Assembly (NCBI RefSeq): GCF_003390325.1
Contig: NZ_QUOK01000003.1
Span: 1-64,000 of the forward strand
Source: Rhodohalobacter sp. SW132
Lineage (GTDB): Bacteria; Bacteroidota; Rhodothermia; Balneolales; Balneolaceae
Direction of reading: 5' to 3'
DNA: 64,000 nucleotides
This document shows positions 56,552 through 64,000 of the stretch, in pieces. Each line of letters begins with the position of its first letter. Position 1 is the first letter of the stretch. Made by a program: the position numbers and the translations under genes. Under the pieces are notes generated by a model. It was given only the letters and a program-made list of their open reading frames with translations. It made no database searches and had not been told where the DNA came from.

Positions 56552-57280
56552 TCAGTGCAGCCAGTCGATTGTGTTTTTCATGAAGGTTACGAACGCTTCG
56601 TGCTGGTGAGCTTCACCATCATGGCCCAGTGTGGTTACGACTACTCTTCCATCACCATAATTTACTGTCCACGCTACGGGATATTCATCTCCGGTATCGG
56701 GTTCGATGCCGATTGCTAAAACATGCATGTCTGATCCGTCCTCATTTCTCTGGAAGCGGTAGAGTTCATCCGTAATCATGAAACGTTCGGGAACGCCGGC
56801 CATCAGCGGGTGTTCGGTGTCTTCCACATACACTTCAAACTCACCAAATGGCCCGTGACTTGATGTTCCGCCGCCGATCAGTTTTTCGTAGTATTCCGGC
56901 CAGTCCCAGATAAACCAGCTCGCTGCATGCACCAGGAACAGGCTGTTGCCTTCCTCAACAAATTCAATGATTCTGTCGGGAAATTCCGGGATATCAATCG
57001 ATTGGTTGGTGTTTATGTTCAAAATATCGATATCAGATAGTGCCGGGATTACCTCATCCGGATTATCTGTATAGCGAACATTTGCCCCGGTTTCAGCAAT
57101 GATGGTGGAATCCTCAATGTTGAACCAGCGGTCAAAATCGTGATGGTCTCCGCCGCCAAAAATAAGCACTTCAGGTGTTTCTTCGTACGCGGCTTCCCTA
57201 TCATCTGAATCACACGCTGTAAACAGAACAAATACCGCAATAAGTGTTGGCAGCAGGGATGTTGTTTTAATATTTAACAT
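56552..57280 (-). CDS. ThuA-domain lipoprotein
   Basis: This 242-residue protein is a predicted lipoprotein: the N-terminal hydrophobic run ends in LFTAC with Cys23. The ThuA-like (trehalose utilisation, glutamine-amidotransferase-like fold) domain follows, with VLIFGGGDHHDFDRWFN, DILNINTNQSIDIPEFP, SLFLVHAASWFIWDWPEY, GPFGEFEVYVEDTEHPLM and VVVTTLGHDGEAHQHEAF. It probably acts outside the cytoplasmic membrane on sugar or a sugar derivative. It ends the arabinose operon, 52 bp after the symporter gene. Confidence 0.85.
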   Translation of the reverse strand: MLNIKTTSLLPTLIAVFVLFTACDSDDREAAYEETPEVLIFGGGDHHDFDRWFNIEDSTIIAETGANVRYTDNPDEVIPALSDIDILNINTNQSIDIPEFPDRIIEFVEEGNSLFLVHAASWFIWDWPEYYEKLIGGGTSSHGPFGEFEVYVEDTEHPLMAGVPERFMITDELYRFQRNEDGSDMHVLAIGIEPDTGDEYPVAWTVNYGDGRVVVTTLGHDGEAHQHEAFVTFMKNTIDWLH

Positions 57281-57332
57281 TTTAATGGTTTGGTTAATGG
57301 TTAATACTGAATCAAAACATATTTATATACAG

Positions 57333-59084
57333 CTAACTAAAATAGATGTAAATCATTACGATCATCACGCAGAGCATGATGGATGAGGCCACATCGCGCC
57401 AATCCCAGCTCTGGCGATTTTCCCGTCTGTCATTATCCGATAGGGTTGAGAATGTCAATCCTGCAATCTTCTCATAATCAGGCGGTTTTGTCATATAGCT
57501 TACACCCACCATTACGGCCACACAGGTGAAAAATATCACCATGCTATAGTACTGGAAGAAGATATTGCTAACAATCCAGAGAAACGTTCCATCTGCGTAC
57601 TCGAACCCTTCAATCAGCGCGACCGGGGTATCGACGGCGAGGCGGAAAAGTCCCATGGCAAAGCCAACAATCAGCGCGGCCATACAACCCTCTTTATTCA
57701 GGCGTTTGTAGAACACGCCAAGGAAAAAGACCACAAAAATTGGCGGAGCAAGATAGGATTGGACACCCTGCAGATAATCATACAGTCCGCGGCTTCCCTG
57801 GATAACCGGTATCCAAAGCAGTCCGATGATCACCATCACAACGGTTGCTATTCTACCCATCCATACGAGACGCTCCTCGGAAGATTCAGGGCGGATTTTC
57901 TTGTAAAAATCCATGGTAAAGAGAGTGGAAGAAGCGTTAAATACACCGGCAAGGGAGCTCATTAACGCAGCAAGCAGTCCGGCTACTACAATCCCCCGGA
58001 TACCTACCGGAAGAACATGCGTCACCAGCATCGGGAATGCGGCCTGTGCATTCTGTGTGATCACTTCTCCATTCTCATCAATTAACGCCTGTTGGAGAGC
58101 CGCAATTTCTCCGGACTGTGCCAGTGCGTATGTGATAATTCCGGGTATGATAAAAATGAACACCGGAAGAAGCTTCAGCAAACCAGCAGCAATAGATCCT
58201 CTGCGCGCTTGCTGAACACTTTCAGCACCCAATGCGCGCTGTACAATATATTGATCGGTTGTCCAGTACCAGAGTCCTACAATTGGTGCAGCAAAGAGCA
58301 TACCGAGCCACGGGTAATTGCTGTTAAAATACCAAGCCATCCGATTTTCATCGAGCACGGGCGCCCAGGTTCCGTCCATCCCTTCGGGTACGAGCGGTTT
58401 CCAGAGGTTAAACATCTCTTCACCCGCTATGTCGTAAAGTCGCCCCCATCCGCCGATGGCATCCAGTCCGTAGATGAGAACCATAAGCGAACCAAAAACA
58501 AGAATCAGGGTCTGGAGAGCTTCCGTGTAGGCAACTGCCCGCAAACCGCCGAGAATGGTGTATGCACCGGTGAAAAGAATGACGAGGATTGAACCGATCC
58601 AAAAGCTGTTCATTCCCATAAAATTCAGCTCAGGCATCAATACACTGAAAACAATCCCTCCTGCAAAAATCCCAACCGCAATTTTGGTAAGCACGTATGC
58701 AACCAGAGAAATCCCGGAGAGAAGTGCCCGCGCCATTGGCGAAAACCGTCTTTCGAGAAATTCGGGCATCGTAAAAACCCTCGACCGAATATAAAACGGC
58801 ACCATGATCCACCCTAGTACAAGCAGACACCATGCATGGAGCTCGTAGTGAGCCATCGCAACGCCATCGGTTGCACCCGATCCTGCCAGGCCTACGAGGT
58901 GTTCCGAACCGATATTTGAAGAGAAAATTGATGCACCTACAATCAGCCAACCGAGATGACGTCCCGCCAAAAAGTAGTCAGTTGAAGTTTCCGTGGGCTG
59001 ACGGATCACCCACCAGGCGAGGCCGGCTATTACGGCAAAATAGAGGCCGATAACAATCCAGTCTAACGTAGCTAAAGCTCCCAT
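57333..59084 (-). CDS. Sodium/solute symporter (SSS family), likely sugar importer
   Basis: This 583-residue protein is an SSS-family Na-coupled transporter with about 14 membrane helices. The hallmarks are DYFLAGRHLGWLIVGASIFSSNIGSEHLVGLAGSGA (residues 33-68) and GGLRAVAYTEALQTLILVFG. The WTTDQYIVQRALGAESVQQARRG block is typical of SGLT-like sugar carriers. Its place in the ara operon makes L-arabinose the likely cargo. It follows araA by 86 bp. Confidence 0.88.
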   Translation of the reverse strand: MGALATLDWIVIGLYFAVIAGLAWWVIRQPTETSTDYFLAGRHLGWLIVGASIFSSNIGSEHLVGLAGSGATDGVAMAHYELHAWCLLVLGWIMVPFYIRSRVFTMPEFLERRFSPMARALLSGISLVAYVLTKIAVGIFAGGIVFSVLMPELNFMGMNSFWIGSILVILFTGAYTILGGLRAVAYTEALQTLILVFGSLMVLIYGLDAIGGWGRLYDIAGEEMFNLWKPLVPEGMDGTWAPVLDENRMAWYFNSNYPWLGMLFAAPIVGLWYWTTDQYIVQRALGAESVQQARRGSIAAGLLKLLPVFIFIIPGIITYALAQSGEIAALQQALIDENGEVITQNAQAAFPMLVTHVLPVGIRGIVVAGLLAALMSSLAGVFNASSTLFTMDFYKKIRPESSEERLVWMGRIATVVMVIIGLLWIPVIQGSRGLYDYLQGVQSYLAPPIFVVFFLGVFYKRLNKEGCMAALIVGFAMGLFRLAVDTPVALIEGFEYADGTFLWIVSNIFFQYYSMVIFFTCVAVMVGVSYMTKPPDYEKIAGLTFSTLSDNDRRENRQSWDWRDVASSIMLCVMIVMIYIYFS

Positions 59085-59170
59085 AAGATCATGATATATT
59101 AAGGTTTTGGTTCAGGTTGATATCTTACGATTGTACTATTTTTTCTTGTGGATTGAAACTTTGATTGCAA

Positions 59171-60571
59171 TTACACTTCCACATACTCAATTCCAAGAAT
59201 TCGTGTGAGTATTTCCCATTTCTGCCGATGGTCGCCCAGGTGCAGCGTTTGATGATGGGTTCCGCCCGCTTTCAGCCAGCCGTCGTTACAGCTGCGCAGG
59301 CCCGTAGACGGTTTGTAATGGAAATAGGGCATCTCGATAGTGGGCACTTCTTCTGTGTCGAGAATCTCTCCATAACTCACAACCAGGCGAAATTTTTCAC
59401 CAACAAGGTGAACAAGCGAGACCATTGTAGCCGGACCCGGTTCCGCCATAAACACTGTGGTTGGCGGATTGTTGAGATCACCTATTCCCAGCTCACGATT
59501 CACAAGCTTTACCGGCTGATCTTTACGAGCAATTTTCCAGTTTCCTTCGCCCATATGACTCATCAGCATGGATCCTTTTTCAAAATCCATGGCGTACATC
59601 TCTGTAAAATGTGCATTTTCTTCGAGCAGATGTCCTGCAGCTACCATACTTGCGGTGTTGGTATCTCCTTCCGCTGCGTAGCCGTACCCTTCAGCCATCA
59701 GGTTTGATGCGGCAAGCATATTGATCTGCTCAAACCGGCCATCGCCTTTGAATGTATCAAAATGAGCAGAAAACCCGGCATAATCCCCTTCTTCAAGAAA
59801 TTTTCTAAACCCCAGATACATTCTCACTGAGTAGTTTAAATTGCTGTCCTCCAGAGTCTCATCAATTTCAAATTTCTCTTTTTCGAGTTCAATCTGTTTG
59901 GAAATTTCATCATCCGTAACTGATTCCATCTGCCGGTGGATTTCGCCCATATACTCCCGGTTTACCTCGGGGCCAATCACACGTGTGAATGCGGCTTCAT
60001 CGGATAGCGTATCCCCCATTCCGTGCATCTTGCCAAATGCTGCAATCTTCATGCGTTTCAGTTCCGATGCGGCCATTGCTGCGCGAGACCAGTCCGAAAC
60101 GTACTCTTTAAACTCATCACTTTTCCAGTCGGCAGAGATCACCTCAAAGCGATCGCCGGAGGTTCGCAAAATGGCATTCGCCATATCCTGCGCTCCATGG
60201 ATACCCTGGTTGTAGGTCAGATCATCCATATTCCAATCGTTTCGAACCCGGGGTTCCGGCTGAATATTAGCCAGAAGCAGCGGCAGTGAATTTTTCTGAA
60301 GTGCCCGTACGGTTCTCATTGCGGGACCGTAGGTTAACATCACAATCATCACGCCGTCAAGCCCTTCATAATTGAACTTTCCGAGTATCTCTTCGATATC
60401 ATCGCGGTTCCGGGCGGCTTTTGGAAAGTACCACTCAGCAACCTCGCTCAGTTCACTGCAAACATTTCGCGCGTACTTCTCCTGTCGTTCTGTGATATCG
60501 GGTATAGATTTATCATAAAGCTCCTGCATAATTCCAAGGAGCCCGATTTTTGGCTTTCGCTTTTCGATCAT
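59171..60571 (-). CDS. araA: L-arabinose isomerase-like enzyme
   Basis: This 466-residue protein belongs to the AraA/FucI-type aldose isomerase superfamily. The metal and catalytic residues fit the AraA pattern: Glu in YAAEGDTNTASM, Glu/His in FTEMYAMDFEKGSMLMSHMGEGN and His in WLKAGGTHHQTLHLGD near the end. It is somewhat shorter than E. coli AraA (500) and clearly divergent. Its position after araB and araD makes conversion of L-arabinose to L-ribulose the likely reaction. It lies 24 bp after araD. Confidence 0.85.
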   Translation of the reverse strand: MIEKRKPKIGLLGIMQELYDKSIPDITERQEKYARNVCSELSEVAEWYFPKAARNRDDIEEILGKFNYEGLDGVMIVMLTYGPAMRTVRALQKNSLPLLLANIQPEPRVRNDWNMDDLTYNQGIHGAQDMANAILRTSGDRFEVISADWKSDEFKEYVSDWSRAAMAASELKRMKIAAFGKMHGMGDTLSDEAAFTRVIGPEVNREYMGEIHRQMESVTDDEISKQIELEKEKFEIDETLEDSNLNYSVRMYLGFRKFLEEGDYAGFSAHFDTFKGDGRFEQINMLAASNLMAEGYGYAAEGDTNTASMVAAGHLLEENAHFTEMYAMDFEKGSMLMSHMGEGNWKIARKDQPVKLVNRELGIGDLNNPPTTVFMAEPGPATMVSLVHLVGEKFRLVVSYGEILDTEEVPTIEMPYFHYKPSTGLRSCNDGWLKAGGTHHQTLHLGDHRQKWEILTRILGIEYVEV

Positions 60572-60595
60572 TATGTAAGCTGTTTCGTTAGTTTG

Positions 60596-61297
60596 TTATT
60601 TTTGTCCGTAGTAGGCATTTTTGCCGTGTTTACGCTCATAGTGTTTACGCCTGAGTGCTTCTTTAATGCGCGGGGTGTCAGGCCGAATCTGCAAGCTAAT
60701 GGCAGCCATTTTTGCGACCTCTTCAAGTACAGCACTGTTGTAGATCGCCTTTTCGGCATTTTCACCCCAGATAAACGGCGCGTGGCTTCCCACCAGCACC
60801 ATCTGCACCTCCTGGTATGATAAATTTCTTTTCTCAAATTCGTTCAGGATCTGCAGACCGGTCTCATGTTCATAATCTCCTTTTATCGCCTCATCACTCA
60901 TGGGAGGTGTGCAGGGAATATCCTGAGCCAGGTGATCGGCGTGCGTGGTTCCGAGAATTGGGATATCGGTAAGTGTTTGAGCCCAGGCCGTGGCATAGGT
61001 AGAATGTGTGTGAACAATGCCGCCGACGCCGGACCAGTTTTTATACAGAACCGCATGAGTTTTGGTATCGGATGAGGGGCGAAGATCCCCTTCAACCACG
61101 TTATTTTCGAAATCGACAATCACCATATCGCCTGGTGTCAAATCACTGTAGGGCACACCGCTGGGTTTGATTGCAAACACCCCGTTTTTATGATCAGCTG
61201 CACTGGCGTTTCCAAACGTAAACAGCACAAGGTCCAGCTCCTCAATTTTCATGTTGGCCCGGTAAGCCTGCTCCTTTATCTCTTTAAAGCTGCTCAT
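60596..61297 (-). CDS. araD: L-ribulose-5-phosphate 4-epimerase
   Basis: This 233-residue AraD interconverts L-ribulose 5-phosphate and D-xylulose 5-phosphate. The zinc ligands are in GIVHTHSTYATAWAQTLTDIPILGTTHADH, and the third His is in VLVGSHAPFIWG. NASAADHKNGVFAIKPSGVPYSDLTPGDMVIVDF is the substrate-binding N-terminal part. It follows araB by 11 bp and precedes araA. Confidence 0.95.
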   Translation of the reverse strand: MSSFKEIKEQAYRANMKIEELDLVLFTFGNASAADHKNGVFAIKPSGVPYSDLTPGDMVIVDFENNVVEGDLRPSSDTKTHAVLYKNWSGVGGIVHTHSTYATAWAQTLTDIPILGTTHADHLAQDIPCTPPMSDEAIKGDYEHETGLQILNEFEKRNLSYQEVQMVLVGSHAPFIWGENAEKAIYNSAVLEEVAKMAAISLQIRPDTPRIKEALRRKHYERKHGKNAYYGQK

Positions 61298-61308
61298 GAG
61301 TCAGATAT

Positions 61309-62985
61309 TCAGTTTTCTTTTATTTCGGTTCGATCTTCCATCACACCGCCAAGTGAGCGGTATCTGCTGTATAAAATGTCATACGCAGCGGCATTTTTTT
61401 CGCGGGGTGAATATTCATGTTCAAACCCCCGGCCCATCGCCTGCTTTGCTTCTTCCACCGAAGAGAAAAGCCCGGCAGCGGTAGCGGCAAACATTCCCGC
61501 GCCAAGAGCGCAGGTCTGCTCACTTCGCACAATCCGGATCGGCATCTTTAAAATATCGGCCAGTGTCTGCATCACATAGGGAGATTTTTTTGCCACACCG
61601 CCCAGGCCGATCACACCTTTGATCGGCACTCCTTCATTCTGAAAACGCTCCACAATCGCACGGGCCCCAAAACAGGATGCTTCCACCAGGGTTTTGAAAA
61701 TCTGTGCAGAACTGCTGCTGAGATTGAGTCCTTCAATCGCTGTGGTTAGTTTTTGATTGGCATCCGGAGTGCGTCTGCCATTGAGCCAGTCCAGCGCCAC
61801 GGGATCAGTCTTTTTCACTTCAATTTTTGAGGCTTCCCCGGACAGGTGTTTGATCAGGTTATCGTCCAGTTCATTCTGTAAGCGCTTTTTCGTTTGCCCA
61901 TCAATAAGATCTGTTTCATCGAGCAGACGATTTACCGGCTGAATGATGAGCTGTTTATACCAGGCGTAGATATCACCAAAAGCGGACTGACCCGCCTCGA
62001 GTCCGATCATCCCTGGAATTATGGAGCCGTCAACCTGACCACATATTCCGCGGATCAGTTTGCCGTCCAGATCTTCCGGCGGGGCGATCAGCATATCGCA
62101 GGTGGATGTCCCCATCACTTTACTGAGGTAATACGGCTCAATTTCACCACCAACTGCTCCCATATGCGCGTCAAAAGCACCTACGCCTACAATTACTTCG
62201 CTATGCAATCCGGTTCGTTCCGCCCATTCCGGCGAAAGAGTTCCGGCCGCATTATCTGAAGTTTCTGTCTGGTCATACAGTCTGCTCCGGAGCCCTGAAA
62301 GCAGCGGATCAAGCTCTGAAAGAAAATTTTCTGAAGGCAGGCCATTAAATTCTTCGTGCCACATCGCTTTGTGGCCTGCAGCACACCGGCTTCGTTTCAT
62401 CTCGGTCACGTCCTTACCGCCGGTGAGCTCAAACGTAATCCAGTCGCAATGCTCTGCCCATGAGTAGGCTTGCTCTCTCACATCTGAATCCACACGAAGG
62501 ATGTGGAGCATTTTAGCCCAGAACCATTCAGATGAATAAATACCGCCCACATATTTTGTAAAATGTGGTCCATCCCAGGAATCTGCCAGACGATTGATCT
62601 CTTCAGCCTCAGCTATTGCTGTGTGATCTTTCCACAGCACAAACATCGCGTTGGGATTCTCCTCAAATCCATCAGTAAGAGCAAGCGGGCGCCCTTCCCT
62701 GTTTACAGCTACCGGTGTAGATCCGGTAGTATCCACCGATATTCCCTTCACATTTTTTTTCTCTTCATCAGAAAGACCGGAAACTACTCCTTTGATAACC
62801 GCCTCCGCACCTTCAATGTAGTCGAGCGGGTGCTGACGAAATCGATTCTCTGCCGGATTACAATATTTACCGTCGGCCCAGCGGGTATATTCATGCACAG
62901 CTTCAGCGATTTCATTGCCGTTTATATCGAGCAGAAGCGCCCGAACTGAATCCGAACCAAAATCAATTCCGATAACGAAGGCCAT
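61309..62985 (-). CDS. araB: Ribulokinase
   Basis: This 558-residue FGGY-family sugar kinase matches ribulokinase AraB, which phosphorylates L-ribulose. The N-terminal VIGIDFGSDSVRALLLDINGNEIAEAVHEYTRW holds the phosphate-1 motif. SVDTTGSTPVAVNREGRPLAL and MAALFVLWKDHTA-like residues follow, then EVIVGVGAFDAHMGAVGGEI, GLEAGQSAFGDIYAWY and IGLGGVAKKSPYVMQTLADIL. It is the first gene of the operon araB-araD-araA-symporter-thuA. A 19-bp inverted repeat lies 83-101 bp upstream of its start codon. Confidence 0.95.
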   Translation of the reverse strand: MAFVIGIDFGSDSVRALLLDINGNEIAEAVHEYTRWADGKYCNPAENRFRQHPLDYIEGAEAVIKGVVSGLSDEEKKNVKGISVDTTGSTPVAVNREGRPLALTDGFEENPNAMFVLWKDHTAIAEAEEINRLADSWDGPHFTKYVGGIYSSEWFWAKMLHILRVDSDVREQAYSWAEHCDWITFELTGGKDVTEMKRSRCAAGHKAMWHEEFNGLPSENFLSELDPLLSGLRSRLYDQTETSDNAAGTLSPEWAERTGLHSEVIVGVGAFDAHMGAVGGEIEPYYLSKVMGTSTCDMLIAPPEDLDGKLIRGICGQVDGSIIPGMIGLEAGQSAFGDIYAWYKQLIIQPVNRLLDETDLIDGQTKKRLQNELDDNLIKHLSGEASKIEVKKTDPVALDWLNGRRTPDANQKLTTAIEGLNLSSSSAQIFKTLVEASCFGARAIVERFQNEGVPIKGVIGLGGVAKKSPYVMQTLADILKMPIRIVRSEQTCALGAGMFAATAAGLFSSVEEAKQAMGRGFEHEYSPREKNAAAYDILYSRYRSLGGVMEDRTEIKEN

Positions 62986-63352
62986 AATAAAATCCTCACT
63001 AATTTTTAACCGGCGTTAGTTTTATCCGGTGTTTCCCTGCCTATTGAATGTATAGTTATAGATGTTTAAGTGTTATTGTAACACTTTTCATGTAATGCTA
63101 CAAATAAAATAGAAGCAATTCGCATGTATGCAAATAGAAATCTTATAGCTTTTCAAAACAGGTTGCACAGGATCCTTTCAAACGCTGAAGCTGTTCGGAA
63201 TGTTAAATTTATGAATCCGGTATAAATGTAAAAAGTGTTCCGTTTTCTTCATTTTTTGATCGCATTCATTGTATACTATCACGATATTGACAAGCTGAGA
63301 TTCAAATTTATCTCACGTCAACTATTTACCTCTAAAATTGCAGTTGCAGTTC
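62986..63352. promoter_or_regulatory. Divergent intergenic region araB / cyclase
   Basis: AT-rich, gene-free region holding promoters for both directions. Apart from the palindrome at 63068-63086 no site is clear. Confidence 0.45.
63068..63086. promoter_or_regulatory. Candidate operator palindrome upstream of the ara operon
   Basis: AAGTGTTA-TTG-TAACACTT is a perfect 8-bp inverted repeat with a 3-bp centre, in the 367-bp divergent region between araB and the cyclase gene. It has the size and symmetry of a dimeric repressor site, for example of a GntR/LacI-type sugar regulator. The regulator gene is not in the window. Confidence 0.6.
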
Positions 63353-64000
63353 ATGAATACCATCTCACAGAATTTTAGCGTCTCCTTTTCGTACAATGTT
63401 GAGTTCACGGAAGGGCTTTTTGAACCGGATAATATTCTCTTCAAAAATACACTAACCAAAAATCTGGGTGGTCCCCGGCCAAAAGTACTGTTTGTTCTGG
63501 ATGAGGGCATGGCGGCCAAACACCCCCATTTGAAGAAAAATATCCAGGCATATGCCAATCACTTCAGAGATGAATTCACTCTGGTTGATGATTTCGTCAC
63601 CATTCCGGGAGGTGAGGCCTCGAAGAATAATCCGGCTCATGTTCAAACCATTCTTGATGCAATTGAAAACGCTGATATCGACCGACACAGCTTTGTGACG
63701 GTAATTGGAGGCGGTGCCGTGATCGATACCACAGGTTATGCTGCAGCCATCGCACACCGGGGCATTCGCCTTGTTCGAATCCCAACCACGGTACTGGCTC
63801 AAAATGATGCCGCTGTGGGAGTTAAAAATGGGGTGAATGCCTATGGAAAGAAAAATTTCCTCGGCACGTTTGTCCCCCCTCATGCCGTCTTAAATGATTT
63901 CAATTTCCTGAAGACACTTGATAACCGCGACTGGCGGTCCGGTATTTCAGAAGCGATTAAAGTGGCGCTGATCAAAGATGAAAACTTCTTTGAGTTTCTT
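63353..64000 (+). CDS. 3-dehydroquinate synthase family sugar-phosphate cyclase (5' part; possibly EboD-like)
   Basis: The gene starts at the ATG at 63353 and runs off the window (216 codons seen). NAD-binding IGGGAVIDTTGYAAAIAHRG and IPTTVLAQNDAAVGVKNGVNAYGKKNFLGTFVPPHAVLND are the dehydroquinate synthase core. In canonical AroB the second block reads VDSSVGGKTGVN, so the GVKNGVN variant here departs from AroB. It resembles what I remember of EboD-type cyclases of the ebo cluster in Bacteroidota and cyanobacteria. That recollection is not certain. The rest of a possible ebo cluster would lie beyond 64000. Confidence 0.8.
   Translation, partial: MNTISQNFSVSFSYNVEFTEGLFEPDNILFKNTLTKNLGGPRPKVLFVLDEGMAAKHPHLKKNIQAYANHFRDEFTLVDDFVTIPGGEASKNNPAHVQTILDAIENADIDRHSFVTVIGGGAVIDTTGYAAAIAHRGIRLVRIPTTVLAQNDAAVGVKNGVNAYGKKNFLGTFVPPHAVLNDFNFLKTLDNRDWRSGISEAIKVALIKDENFFEFL

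Overview
The window looks like the chromosome of a Bacteroidota-group bacterium of the Rhodothermia/Balneolia type (Balneolaceae-like). Three things suggest this: a secreted protein ending in a Por/T9SS-type C-terminal sorting domain, Wzi, SLBB and BamA-like outer-membrane proteins, and the general protein style (PvlArgDC polyamine genes, DUF2723 protein, fused E1 dehydrogenase). Shine-Dalgarno signals are weak throughout. No rRNA, tRNA or CRISPR array was recognised. The genus is inference only.

Layout. Positions 1-23300 hold a Wzx/Wzy-type capsule or exopolysaccharide locus. On the minus strand, in transcription order, it has an SLBB/Wza-like exporter, a T9SS-sorted secreted protein, the initiating sugar-phosphate transferase, Wzz, Wzx, a ParB-like protein, a LicD-ParB-like fusion, an O-antigen-type polymerase, GT2, GT4 and GT26 glycosyltransferases. 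A convergent Wzi gene meets the end of the series. The part from about 4250 to 10100 is clearly more AT-rich than its surroundings, as expected for an exchanged serotype cassette. The locus is interrupted by two arrays (about 12860-14870 and 17560-19180) of a structured, hairpin-rich repeat of about 400-500 bp, always in the same orientation. A GNAT-like protein follows, separated from the exporter by a compact array of triloop hairpins.

Positions 23600-41900 are mostly housekeeping: a frameshifted nitrilase-family gene, a lipase, then surE, panB, fabZ and menG, a histidine phosphatase, comF, a RodZ-like protein, ligA, a PgpH-type c-di-AMP phosphodiesterase, a Xer recombinase and gamma-glutamyltransferase. 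A 1.6-kb gene-free stretch (25865-27473) contains nested repeats, including another copy of the long repeat. Positions 41930-43460 hold an IS200/IS605-type transposase gene between duplicated hairpin modules and a tnpA-deleted derivative of the same element.

Positions 43600-50220 carry a giant DUF2723 membrane protein and a tight cluster: unknown protein, YbeY, a shortened and divergent type IA topoisomerase homologue, and a DUF445 protein. Three 131-bp repeats, each bounded by perfect 15-bp inverted repeats, fill the convergent gap at 50236-50598. Then come an outer-membrane BamA/TamA-like protein, a polyamine operon (speD, pyruvoyl arginine decarboxylase, speE), a fused E1 alpha/beta dehydrogenase, and a minus-strand L-arabinose operon (araB-araD-araA-sodium symporter-ThuA lipoprotein). 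A candidate operator palindrome lies upstream of araB. The window ends inside a divergent sugar-phosphate cyclase gene of the 3-dehydroquinate synthase family.

The most unusual material is non-coding: at least five unrelated families of structured intergenic repeats, one of which sits at the 3' ends of genes. Among proteins, the most unusual are the two adjacent ParB-motif proteins in the polysaccharide locus and the reduced topoisomerase.
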